Shown here one piece after another: positions 35,066 to 45,213 of a stretch of 64,000 nucleotides of DNA. The stretch is taken from positions 149,083,293 through 149,147,292 of the forward strand of contig CM043958.1 in assembly GCA_014529385.2 (NCBI GenBank), given 5' to 3'. The number at the start of each line of letters is the position of its first letter. Position 1 is the first letter of the stretch. The position numbers and the translations under genes were made by a program. Source of the stretch: Adiantum capillus-veneris (taxonomy: Eukaryota; Streptophyta; Polypodiopsida; Polypodiales; Pteridaceae). The notes beneath the pieces are model-generated. The model had not been told where the DNA came from, made no database searches, and was given only the letters and a program-made list of their open reading frames with translations.

Positions 35066-35790
35066 CTATAGAAATTCCATTTTTGAAAACTATGTGTCTG
35101 AGAAATTTTCCCTACCTAACAATGAATACAAATTTCTCATGATTTAAAGAAATCCTATATAGGTGGAATTTCTCAAAGACTTTCTTAAAATGGTATGCTC
35201 TTTTTTATGAGTGCACGCATGAATTCATCCATGTGTATTTCTTGTTGAAAGCTAACTCATTAGACTCTTAGATGTGGTAAGAGCATTGGTCAACCCAAAG
35301 GGGATGACCCTACATGCAAATAGAAAAAGCTATTTTTTTGTTGATATTTTGGGTCTATGGACAATTGATTATAGCCCAAAAATACATCAAATAATTTATA
35401 GAACTCTTCTCACCTGCTCTTTCTAAGATGTGATAAGTGATAGGGAGATGATAGTTATCTCTAATGGTTGCCACATTCATAGTTTTGAGATAAACACACA
35501 CTCTTAGTTTTCTATTTTTTGAAGGTGCTACCACAATTGGTGATACCCAATCCATGTGTTCAATTTTATATATTAATTATGATTCTTTAAGCTTTTCTAT
35601 CTCCTCCTTGATTCTCTTCACAAAGATCTCATTGAATGCTAAGATGTCAAGCTCAACATGTACGACTCCTGAATGACTATCATCGATAGTCCTGATCACT
35701 AGCACGCCTTGGTGGATACGCATATCTTTTCCAGTGATACCTAACAGAGTGATACCGAGTTGATTTACCTAACAGAGGTGATGACACAAT
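35050..35790 (-). pseudogene. Ty3/gypsy RT fragment on opposite strand
   Basis: Minus-strand words in order: FVKRIKEEIEKLKES near 35610, WVSPIVVAPSKNRKLRV and ATIRDNYHLPITY (35355-35555), LERAGEKSS, and near 35110-35180 ISLNHEKFVFIV with KFLRHIVFKNGISID, the start of the RT-RNase H connection. The palm and YxDD region between them is largely lost. It directly abuts the plus-strand RT at 35050-35065, so an insertion or inversion joined two Ty3 polymerase genes tail to tail. Confidence 0.6.
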
Positions 35791-35967
35791 TATCTATTTA
35801 GTTCACTCGCTAGTAGTACACTAGACCGTTGTACTAGTTTCCCTTTATGTTGTTATTTTACCCTATATTTATTTTGTAGACCTCTTATTTTGAGTTGTAG
35901 AAGAAAAAGAAAGAACATGATTTTCCTCCATCTATGTGAGTGTGTGTGTGCTTGCAAAATCTCAAGA

Positions 35968-35972
<5 letters not shown>

Positions 35973-36014
<42 letters not shown>
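35973..36014. repeat. (CT)n microsatellite
   Basis: About 21 CT units just before a degenerate primer site at 36021. Confidence 0.95.
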
Positions 36015-36018
<4 letters not shown>

Positions 36019-36020
36019 TA

Positions 36021-36032
36021 TGGTAATAGAGC
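36021..36032 (+). other. Degenerate tRNA-Met primer-binding site
   Basis: Reads TGGTAATAGAGC, 10 of 12 bases matching TGGTATCAGAGC. The preceding 250 bases end in a CT tract and could be the tail of a plus-strand copia LTR, but no matching second LTR was seen. Confidence 0.35.
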
Positions 36033-36326
36033 TTAGTGGTGTTTTAAGAGCTTGGAGCAGCAAGCAGGAGTAGCAGAGGAAGCCCTCTTCAGATTCTCGA
36101 AAGCCATAGTCTAATGATCTTTGATTGGGGTGCTTCTTTTTGGAGATTGTACGTCTTAGGTTTCTATACAATCCTTTGGACTAGTCCTTTTGGATGAAGC
36201 TATGTAGCAAGATTTCCTTTTGGGATGCACCTCGGCCCTTATTTTGGAGTTAGAGCGTGTTCGCATGCAAAGAAGTAAGGTTCGGATTCTACACATCGAC
36301 ATATTGGTGGTGCCTGTAAGGTCTCT

Positions 36327-36567
36327 GCCACCTTTGGAGAGGGGATTCCCTTGTAAAGGAATACATATCAGGCCATTCTAGCCATATACAAAAAGTTACT
36401 ATTTTTGGTCATCTTTCCACCTTTGATGAGCAAATGTAAATATATTGTTGCAAGATTTTCAAAAATAAAAATTTTACTTTTTTTGTCACTTTTGTCCAAA
36501 AATAGAAAGTTTTGAGGTGCTTACACCCACCTAAACGCGACCGCCTCGTCAAAATCTACCCCGTCCT
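36327..36567 (-). repeat. Dispersed repeat R, copy 1 (inverted)
   Basis: Reverse complement matches 39997-40252 over nearly its whole length: GGGTAGATTTTGA, GTGTAAGCACCTCAAAAC, GTATATGGCTAGAATGG and GGTGGCAGAGACCTTACAG. A partial third copy is at 36796-36880, so copies 1 and 3 form an inverted pair around about 230 bases. No coding potential. It could be a short non-autonomous transposon, but no terminal inverted repeat was found. Confidence 0.65.
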
Positions 36568-36795
36568 GAATTTCCATAAAAATAGCTTTCTGCTCCAAAA
36601 AAATCTAAATATAGTAGGTGTGTGCATCCGACACCTTAGTCTGTAATCCTCAAGCTCTTCTTTTAATAGCAATTTTCAGAAGTAAATTCTGATAAGCCAA
36701 GGTCACTCTAGATAATTCATTTTCATCCTAGCGTTAATAAAATAATTCCTAAGTCTAAGGTATGCATATGTATGCACATGCATATGTATGCATGT

Positions 36796-36880
36796 GCATG
36801 GGCCAGAATGGCCTAATATGTATTCCTTTACATGTGAATCCCCTCTCCAAGGGTGGCAGATACCTTAGGTGTGAGGTCCC
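36796..36880 (+). repeat. Dispersed repeat R, partial copy 3
   Basis: Shares GGCCAGAATGGCC, TATGTATTCCTTTACATG and CCCCTCTCCAAGGGTGGC with the right half of copy 2 at 39997-40252, in direct orientation. It is preceded by an alternating CATATGTATGCACATG sequence (36762-36795). Confidence 0.6.
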
Positions 36881-37548
36881 CACCCCATTACCATATCCAT
36901 TTGGCAAAAGGAGGGTACCTGATAGGTCGCTAGGCCCTAATCGATTGAGAAAAGCATAGTCAGATAGACAAGACTTCTAATGGACAGACTCTCATCACCA
37001 AGTACCTTGAGTCCGAGCCATTGAAAAGGGGCCCTAGCCCTGTCTTGGAAAGAAAGCATGAACTAACATAATAATCTGACGTTCCTAATTCTCACCTTCC
37101 AAAAGAGAGAAACCCCAAATGTTTTTTTTCCCATAATTTTTAGAGGCACGTACAATTGGGACTTCTCAACTCTTGGCACAATGAGTCTCTAGTTTTGCTT
37201 CTTCTATCAATGAGGAGCGGAGGTTTCTCGACTAATTGAAACCACCCATCCTTGACTGGCAACCTGAGCCAATCCCCACTTTCCATCCCCACACTCACAC
37301 TTTGTTTTGCTTGTTTTCTAATACTACAACATGATTGTTCATACTCAAAGTTCCTTTTTATGATTTCCATCACAAGTTCGTTAAGACATCCCTTCAACCA
37401 TTATCAAATCGGCACCAAGACAATCTTTCCTAAAAGAAAAAAAACATACGGCTCTTCTTCATTAAAATATCCAAACCCCAAGAGTTCACTCCTCTTGGCG
37501 AGAGTTTATAGCTCCCGGTGTCTTTAGTTGGCCATACAACTAAATTGT
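36881..37548. other. No gene seen
   Basis: Mixed sequence between repeat R and the 33-bp repeat. Short open frames on both strands have no recognisable motif. Confidence 0.3.
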
Positions 37549-37647
37549 CTTGCAACCTATGTACAAACCCACAGTGACTAACTTGCAACCTGGGCACCAA
37601 CCCGCAAGTATTATCTTGCATTCTGGGCACCAACCCGCAAGATGTGT
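37549..37647. repeat. 33-bp tandem repeat, three units
   Basis: Units start CTTGCAACCT or CTTGCATTCT at 37549, 37582 and 37615, with core GGGCACCAACCCGCAAG in the second and third. On the minus strand this reads as an 11-residue repeat (CGLVPRLQ-type) in an open frame of 73 codons at 37430-37651. Whether it was ever translated is unknown. Confidence 0.75.
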
Positions 37648-37977
37648 GCAACCGTATGCATCGCTTTAGAGTTCACTCCGCTAAGCTCTCTTCCTTGGAT
37701 ATCAAAGGGAGTTTTGACTATATCAGTATAGGATTTTTGAATGAAGAAGATTCGAGAGTTCTTCTACTAGTCAAACATTTATTTCCTATGAGCAAGTGGA
37801 CTAATTTCCAAACAATCTTTCCCTATTAATAGAACTTAAGAAAATTAACAAGTTCAATTGATGCGGTTTCAAATTGAGAGTGACCCAATGTTTAGGTAGT
37901 TTTCCCCTTCCTATTTATTCGTGATGCAAGGAACAAAAAGAAATTTCCTATCTGTTCTTGAGCACTAACGTCACACG

Positions 37978-37989
37978 CGGTATCAGAGC
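37978..37989 (+). other. tRNA-Met primer-binding site of a plus-strand element
   Basis: Reads CGGTATCAGAGC, 11 of 12 bases matching TGGTATCAGAGC, followed by CTAGG. The LTR would end near 37974 (TCACA). Its start and the partner LTR were not found. The gag-like frames at 38085-40000 lie downstream on the same strand. Confidence 0.6.
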
Positions 37990-38084
37990 CTAGGTTAGGA
38001 AACTGGATAATTCATTATTGTTTTAAAATTTGGAAAAATATATTGGAGACTTAAGTTCGAGAACTTACCAGCATCGATTTTTCA

Positions 38085-38649
38085 GGAAGATGTCGACGCT
38101 GAATATTGCAAGTTCAAAACCTTTGAGATAATGTATTCAGAGGCTTGTCGCTCTTCAAATTTTGCTTTTTGATGCAACATGATGAAGATTTTGATGAAGG
38201 CTTTCTCTCCTCCATCAACAAGAATCCAAAGGGGAAAAAATTTGCATGGGATTGCGAAGGTGGCATCTTCTACATCAATGTGAGGAAGCTCGGATGCCTC
38301 TCCTCTGATCCAAAGAAGCTTTGGTGGGAGGAAGAGCTGTTATCCAACTTTACTACTTTGTTGGTACTACTAGGGATGACTATACTGTTATCTCTGAAGA
38401 TGGCCTTGACATTACCTTGAATGAATGGGTTTTCAATCAAGTGGTGAAAGTGAACTCTACTTATAGGATCAAACCCATTTCTATCCCTGATATCTTTTCT
38501 CAAAATAAGAGTCTTGTATTCTATGAACCCCACAAAGATGTGTATAAAAGCTACTACACAAACGAAATAGTGGATTGTAAAAACTTATCCACAAATACCT
38601 ATCGATTGTACCACTATGTCCCTGGAAAATCAGCTCTAAGAATCATATA
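38085..38649 (+). pseudogene. Unrecognised ORF between primer site and Gag
   Basis: Starts MSTLNIASSK at the first ATG after the primer site. The better-supported reading uses the frame at 38145-38340 (DEDFDEGFLSSINKNPKGKK, FYINVRKLGCL) and then 38345-38649 (YFVGTTRDDYTVISEDGLD, LNEWVFNQVVKVNSTY, YYTNEIVDCKNLS), so at least one frameshift is present. It ends with a stop at 38647-38649, about 280 bases before the Gag of a Ty3 element. I do not recognise it. It may be an extra element gene, a captured exon or the Gag start of another element. Confidence 0.4.
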
Positions 38650-38929
38650 GCTAAGTTAGCAGATCTACCTTTTGTATACATCGTATTAGAATAAAAAGAT
38701 GCCCATCTAGATTTTTGATATAAATAAAGTTATGACATCTTGAATTTAATAAGTTATCTGCTTTCCAAATATTGTCTTAAGTTGTGGAAGTTTAATGCAC
38801 TTGGTATTGCGTTAAGTTTTAATCAAACCATCGACAAGCGTACTATTGTGTAGGTATTGTCAAATGCTTTATACACGGCCGTATAGCAAAAAAAACTTCT
38901 CCTAAAACAAGCCCAACCATCCACATTCA

Positions 38930-40000
38930 AAGGCGAGGGAACCCATGTCAAGCGCGATGCTGAAGCTTGGATTGAGGCAATGGGAGACTATTTCAAAGCT
39001 GCAGGGACCCAACCTGTAAACCAAACTATGCTTGCAATGTTTTGTCTTATTGGCGATGCAAAAATATGGTGGAAACAACATTGCAAGGACTTGGGTGTTT
39101 CAGGATCTTCTTAGTCTTGGGAGGATATTAAAGAAGCGGTTACAACACGATATCTTCCACCAACTCATCGAGACACCAAAATGAATGAGTTCTTTGCTCT
39201 AAAACATCTATCCTTATCGGTAGGAGAGTACTACTCCAAATTTGTAACCTTGCAAAGATATGCCCCAAAAATGTCCATTAAGAAATAGGTAGCACGATTA
39301 TGTCAAGGATTGAATCATCCCTTGGATACCCGTCTTGAAGCAATGAGACCCACATCACTTCAAGATGCTCTCTTAAGGGCAACACCTTTGGCAAAAGAGA
39401 CGGCTAGGAATTAAGGAAGAGGAAACTTTAGAAACCAAAGGGCCAGGCCAAACAATTGGAGCCTTGACCTGCTAATCAAGCTTATCAACCTCGCCTTGTA
39501 ATAGTAGCAACTACAATAGCTCAATCGCAACATCCAAACGTTTGTTGCTTTGAGTGTAATGAGTTGGGTCATTACAGGAGTCACTGTCCTAGAAGAAATG
39601 TAGCAACAACTACAAATGCCATTCCTGTAGCACCAAATGATAGAGGCCAACCTGTTTGTCGTGGAGGGAGGAACATAGGAAGAGGTCTTGGAAGAGGAGA
39701 GATGGCTCAAACTCATGCCATTATAATGGAAGAGCCAACAGTAGGAGACCAAGCTGAAGAGAGAGAAACTTTACATGCCGCTATTGACAACCCTAATGCT
39801 TGCCACAACAGTATGCAATTATTCAAGCACCAGGATCTTGCCAAGGTGAACAAATCGAATTCTTAATTGATTGTTGAAGCACACACTCATTTCTCTCTCC
39901 TAAATGCATTAGGAAACTAAAACTAGACCAGTATCCTGCTCAAAGGCTAATTGTAGAACTAGCAAACAAAAAGGAAGTCCTAATTGAACATACAACAGGA
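38930..40000 (+). pseudogene. Ty3/gypsy Gag, zinc knuckle and protease start
   Basis: Gag words: RDAEAWIEAMGDYFKAAG, GDAKIWWKQHCKDLG, AVTTRYLPPTHRDTKMNEF, SVGEYYSKFVTLQRYAP and LCQGLNHPLDTRLEAM, with three in-frame stops. The knuckle CFECNELGHYRSHC is a perfect C-x2-C-x4-H-x4-C, followed by a Gly/Arg-rich stretch. The protease begins IEFLIDC*STHSFLSPKCI, so the active-site Asp is present but the next residues include a stop. The protease is interrupted at about 39997 by repeat R. Confidence 0.65.
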
Positions 40001-40252
40001 CAGGGTAGATTTTGATGAGACGGTCGTGTCTAGGTGGGTGTAAGCACCTCAAAACTTTCTATTTTTGGACGAAAATGACAAAAAAGTAAAATCTTTATTT
40101 TTGAAAATCTTACAACAATATATTTATCATTAGCTCATCAGAGGTGGAAAAACTGCCAAAAATAGTAACTTTTTGTATATGGCTAGAATGGTATGATATG
40201 TATTCCTTTACATGGGAAACCCCTCTCCAAGGGTGGCAGAGACCTTACAGTG
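39997..40252 (+). repeat. Dispersed repeat R, copy 2
   Basis: Near-complete inverse match to 36327-36567. It begins exactly where the protease reading ends and copia-like sequence follows within about 70 bases, so it marks a junction between two elements or was inserted at one. Confidence 0.65.
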
Positions 40253-40319
40253 CCGAAAGCTCCACTTTGGTTGTAGTGTTCATAGATACTATTTGGTATT
40301 GTGAAACAGGTGTATGTAT

Positions 40320-42480
40320 GCATATTGTGGTTATAGGTAAAGAACATATGTGAGTCAATTGCATCAATTGGTTTTACAATCGATGATGATGATGATAAAG
40401 TGGAAGTATATCTACAAGGTTTGGGTCCAAAATACAAATAGTTGAAGACTAGTATCCATCTTCAAGAGAACATACCCTCATTTACAAATTTGGTGTCCTT
40501 ATTGATTGTGGAAGTGAAGGAACTTGAGAAAGACTACACAAGGTAGAAACAATTCGGAACATGCCCTCTTTAACAACAAAGGAAGAGGAAGAGGACATGG
40601 TATAGGTCGTGGAGGAGGTGGAGGAAGAGGCAACCACCAAATACAAAAATATATTAACAAGTAGAGATAGAATACAGGTGGTTGATGAAAAATTCAATGC
40701 AAGGGGAGTCTAGGAGGTCATGGAAATGTGTCGTGTAACAATACAAGTCAACATGGAAATGTAGTATACTTGAATTGGGGGAGACATGGTCACTTTGAAC
40801 ATGACTCTCTAGACAAGAGGTAGCAACCACTAGAATGTAGATGAGCTTGAGAGGCTATCTCTTGGAGAGAGACCTCTTTGTGTGCATGCTACAACACATG
40901 CTAAATATTATGTCTACAAATGTGACAAAATCTAGTGATAATGTCTAGTATGTGGATTCTGGTGCATCAAATCACATGACCAGTCATGGTCAGTGGTTCA
41001 AGCAAATGCAGACTTTGCAAAGTCTTGGTTATGTAGAGACTAGGGATGATATTGCACATCCCATTATGCATACAAAAAATATACCATTGTATAGATAGAT
41101 GTACCCAATATCACAAAGAATTTGGTTTCTATTGTGCAAATGGTTGAGTAGGGCTTACAGGTTAGGTTTAATTTTGATAGTCTCTTTGTTGAGCATAAGA
41201 AGAATGGAAGGTTGGTTGTGCAAGGAATGAAAGTGGACAAAATGTTTACTTGGGATGTAAATGTGCATGCTACCATGTCTGCACAACATCCAAGAGTTGT
41301 TGGCAGATATTGAGATTTGGCACAAACGTATCGGTCATGTAAATTTGCAGAGGCTAAATGAGATGCAACTAAAGCGATGGTTATAGATTTGCAACATTTG
41401 AAGTTACTGAGATGCAAAAAGTTTGTGAAGCTTGTTATTTTTTGAAGTAGGCAAAAGCATCCTTTCCTTATGATAATCAGGTAAGTAGGAATACATTGGA
41501 TTTAGTACATACAAATCTATGGGGTCTGGCAAATACAACATCTATGGGTGGATAGAGATATTATGTGAGATTCATTGATGACAACACGAGGAAGGTATGG
41601 ATCTATTTCATGAAGCGAAAAAGTGAGGTGTTTATGCACTTTTAGAATTTCAAGGTTATGGTTGAAAAACAAGTTGGGAAACATGTAAAGTGCATGAGGT
41701 CAAATGGAGGGGGAGAATATTTCTTCAATGAATTCATTTGTTTTCTAAAAAGCATGGAATTGAGAGGTAGTTTTAGGTGGGTATACTCCGTAGCAAAATG
41801 GTGTTTCTAAGAAAAAATAAAACTTGCTAGAGCGTTGATGAATGAGAAGAACATGCCTCATTGTTATTGGACTGAGGCTATTGCTATAGGCATTTACATT
41901 ATGAACATGATCCCTATTGTTGCAATACATGATATGACACTAGAAGAGAAATTTTGTGGTGAAAAACTGGATGTATCATATCTTCAATATATCGTTTATC
42001 TGCATTTGTTGGATGAGCTAAGAAGTAAGCTTGATCCAAAAGCAAAAAAATGTGTGTTCATTGGCTATTTCCTTGAGTAGAAAGGGTACAAGTGTTACAA
42101 TCCTATCACAAGTAAAGTGAGGGTGAGCAAAGATGTTGTTTTTTATGAAATGGAAAGTTGGTTATGCTGATGTGAAAGATGATTTAGGGGCTGATGTAAG
42201 AGAGAATGTGGCTACAAAAAATGCAGGTGCACAATCACAAGTTTTGAGTGGGCCACAAGGGTCACCTAGTGTAGGTCACGGTGAGAAAGCATGAAGTGGC
42301 ACGTTGCATGAAAGAGTGAGTCCTACTAACTCTTCAAATGTATCAAGGAAAGGGAAGGAAAATATTGATGATGCCCCTAAGCTACCAAATTCAAGTGCTG
42401 GCTATGATGATGGAGATAGCACTGATTCTGAGTAGAGTTTAGATGAGGAGTTTGGCATACCCTTAGTGTTTGGCCAATGC
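40320..42480 (+). pseudogene. Ty1/copia Gag, protease and integrase, decayed
   Basis: In order: Gag end (EVYLQGLGPKYK, TSIHLQENIPSF, 40390-40480); Gly/Arg-rich linker (GRGRGHGIGRGGGG); knuckle remnant (NWGRHGHFEHD), with Cys lost; protease YVDSGASNHMTSHGQW at about 40950; GAG-pre-integrase box (IWHKRIGHVNLQRLNEM, 41310); and integrase with TLDLVHTNLWG, YYVRFIDDNTRKVWIYFM and CMRSNGGGEYF (41490-41740). A C-terminal part reads HCYWTEAIAIGIYIMN, KLDPKAKKCVFIGYF and GYKCYNPITSKV (41835-42160). Integrase before RT is the copia order; the RT itself is missing after about 42490. Many single stops occur. Confidence 0.75.
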
Positions 42481-42489
42481 AGCTTACGA

Positions 42490-42899
42490 GCACCTCCTAG
42501 TCGGCCGGACACACAATCTAGAGCCACATTTTTTGATATATTGTATCTTATTTTTCCAAAAACCATATAAATGAGCTTATGTAATTTGATCCAAAAGTTG
42601 TCAGCTTCTGAAATTCAATGAGTGATTATATACTTAAGGCCCAAAAGAGCCAGCCATTGGTCATTTTTTAAAGATCCCTAGGTTTAAAATTCAATAGCCT
42701 TTGTTTGAAAAGGTAGACATATCTTTGGAAAAGAGAGATGTTTTTTATACGTATTGTCCACTGATTACACAACTCAATTGTAATCAACTTTTTTCATGAT
42801 TTGGTAGTTTCAAAAATTGCATTGTGCTCCTTGCCTCTTGCTCTTTCTTTCAAGGGTAAGCGTATTAAGTCATGTCATGATTTGTGACTTTGTGTTTGT
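42490..42899. other. Unassigned sequence between copia and Ty3 fragments
   Basis: AT-rich, no open frame of interest. It could be part of an LTR or an intergenic remnant; no TG...CA boundaries were established. Confidence 0.3.
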
Positions 42900-43553
42900 G
42901 AGCCTATCAAGACTATCCTCACCAAGATAGTTCAAAAGGAACCGCACAAGTGGGACACTAAGCTGCAGTGAACATTATGGGCCTATAGAATTGCCTACAA
43001 GGTCACTATTGGCATGACACCTTTCTGGATGGTGTATGGAACATAGGTAGTAGTACCAATGGAATTTGCTATTCCCAGTCTGAGAATGGTAGTTGAATAT
43101 GGAATGGACTTTAATCAGAATATAAAGCAAAGACTCGATGAGCTTTTATGATTGGATGAAATTAGACAGAGGGCCATGTTAGAATAGGAAGTAGTCAAGC
43201 GGAGGAGGAAGCACTGGCATGACAATAAGATTAAGGTCGGAGAATCTCAAAAAGGTGATTTGGTACTACTTTATCAATCCAAGTTGGGACCCAAGAGACC
43301 GAATCTAAAAATAGCTTGTTCACGACCCCATGAGGTAGATTGGGTGTTCTCCAATGGTACCGTAAGACTCAAAGATTTTTCAGGATTGCTACTATCAAGA
43401 GTATACAATGGGGCCAAGATTAAGCTATATTATGCCAAAACAGAGGAAAATACAAGAGAACCAGTACCAGAGGTACCATTGAAATCAGATGATGAACCAT
43501 TGAATTTATTTCATATTAGACAAGTAGATTCAAAACCAGTGCAGATTCAATAA
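42900..43553 (+). pseudogene. Ty3/gypsy integrase C-terminal part
   Basis: Reads HKWDTKLQ*TLWAYRIAYKV, MTPFWMVYGT, MEFAIPSLRM and RRRKHWHDNKI, then the frame 43260-43553 with GDLVLLYQSKLG, VFSNGTVRLKDFSG and YNGAKIKLYYAKTEE, which are integrase core-end and C-terminal domain motifs of plant Ty3 elements. The catalytic core is absent. It could be the far end of the element whose gag and RT lie at 31957-35065, the middle having been replaced by later insertions. Confidence 0.65.
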
Positions 43554-44178
43554 TCAAGACGCATGCACACAAGTTCCAAAACCGATGAGCCAATTTAGAA
43601 CCAATGGGAAAATTTAGTCACATCACTTAACGGTCACCAAAAAAGACTAAATGCCATGATCATCAAAAGGATCTTGTCAATAATAATGATTATAATAGAC
43701 CAATGCATGTGTGACACATCACAAACGGTGTGCATCATTTCAAGACGACCAAGGAGTGGTGCATTCATGGCGTGTATGTGTATAATTATGAGAAAGATTC
43801 TTCCATCTTCACTTTAATCGTATCCTCTTGTCCCATTCGCTTTGCAACCTACAAAAATCCCATTGAGCTCACGGCAGAAACCTTCTTCACCACACACCAC
43901 TTCATTGATAGTTCAAGAACCACTTTCCAAAACCCCTCGGTGCTCTCTATACGGCTCTTTTACCACTACAAGTAGGTCATCTTCTACACAACCAACTCGT
44001 ATGAGTTGTGTTAGGGCAAAGAAAAAACCTCAAAGAAAATGCAAGAGACATTAGACACTATGTCCACCGAAGTTGAGAGCTTGAAAGTATCTGTAGAGCA
44101 GAAGCCATATGAGTGGTAACACACAATAAGATTTCCAAATCTGTATTTCAAGAGAGGGAGCAGAATTTGCCAAAACTA
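43554..44178. other. Flank of the gag-only element, no gene seen
   Basis: Contains frames of 70-81 codons on the plus strand without family motifs. It ends at the LTR start at 44179. Confidence 0.3.
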
Positions 44179-44576
44179 TGACGTTGGTGCAGCCAAAGTG
44201 TGTCGACCCTAGCAGAGGGCACATGCAATCATGTGTATGCTTACAGATGCATATCAGAGGGCTAGACCACATGGGAAGAGCCTGGAAGTGACAGCGGTGA
44301 TGTATGCTTTATGTGGTTTTCTAGACCAAGAAGGCTCCAGATAGGGCCTGACAAGGTGGTAGGTAAAGAATGTCTAAGGTGCTGGTGTTTGCTCTAGATC
44401 TGTAGAGTTTGGGGTTGAAGGAACAGGTTCAGGCGGCTTGTCAAATGGAGCTGTAGATTGCAAGATATTTGAGTTTGAAGTTGGAAGTGATTGTAGATCC
44501 AAGACAGATAGGCCAAGTGATGCCATGTGGTCTGAGCCAGTTTGGAGTTATGGGTGTATAGTGATTGATTTATGGA
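44179..44576 (+). repeat. Truncated 5' LTR of gag-only element
   Basis: Aligns with 46792-47194 (GTGTGTCGACCCTAGCAGAG, GATGTATGCTTTATGTGG, GCAAGATATTTGAGTTTGAA). At 44577 the match ends within GATTTATGGA, so about 1.7 kb of LTR and the primer site are deleted. Confidence 0.75.
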
Positions 44577-44639
44577 CAGATGTTCAAAAAATTCTACGAT
44601 TGTGTTAGAAGTTATCAGAGATGATGGAGCTAGGTTTTA

Positions 44640-45213
44640 ACCCCATATTTATAGTTGTTGAAAACCCTGAAGATTGGTTAGTAGATTTTGAATTGTGGAT
44701 ACTATCGATGCATTTGCTGATGGATGCAAAAAAGTCACAGACGGTGCGACTATTGATGCGCATACGTGCATAGATTTGGTACAATGATTTGAAGGATGAT
44801 GGTTGAAGTTCATGGCAGGAATTGCAGAGGCATATTTTGGAGCGGTTTCGAGAAGTGATCACCCCGACGGAGGCTGGTGCAAAGTTGAAGGTGGTATGCC
44901 ATTATGTAAAGTTTTTTCTGTCTTTCTTGAGTAGTTTGAAGCCTGTTGGAAATAGGTAGAGGTTGCCACTAGGGTGAAAGGCAATCAGTTTTTGAAGCTA
45001 TCAAAGTTTCTTGAGTGCTTGCATCCGAGGATCAGAGATAAGGTGGAAGACGGTGTTGATACCTATCAAGACATGGTGTATCTGGCCAAGATGAAGAGTA
45101 GAAAGGTAAAGCAAAAGCTCGAGCTGGGTTTGTTGAAGCCTCCAGATTATGTGCATGTTATGAAGCTAGCAGAGTATTCTATGGTTCAGTCAAAGGCAAT
45201 GCCAACTGTGTGA
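44640..45213 (+). pseudogene. Gag of the gag-only element
   Basis: Reading over three frames gives PEDWLVDFELWILSMHLL, WYNDLKDD, SWQELQRHILERFREVITP and then KGNQFLKLSKFLECLHPRI, KVEDGVDTYQDMVYLAKM. The motif order and the FLECLHPRIRDKV box match Gag of the block C element (FMACLHPKVREKV). Several stops and frameshifts are present up to 44973; the last 79 codons are open. Confidence 0.6.

Noticed and set aside
36309-36880. Foldback transposon
   Set aside because: The inverted arms are two copies of repeat R of unequal length (about 240 and 85 bases), and a third direct copy exists elsewhere, so inverted duplication of a dispersed repeat is simpler.
37549-37647. CRISPR-like array
   Set aside because: Three direct 33-bp units without spacers in a plant genome; an ordinary tandem repeat.
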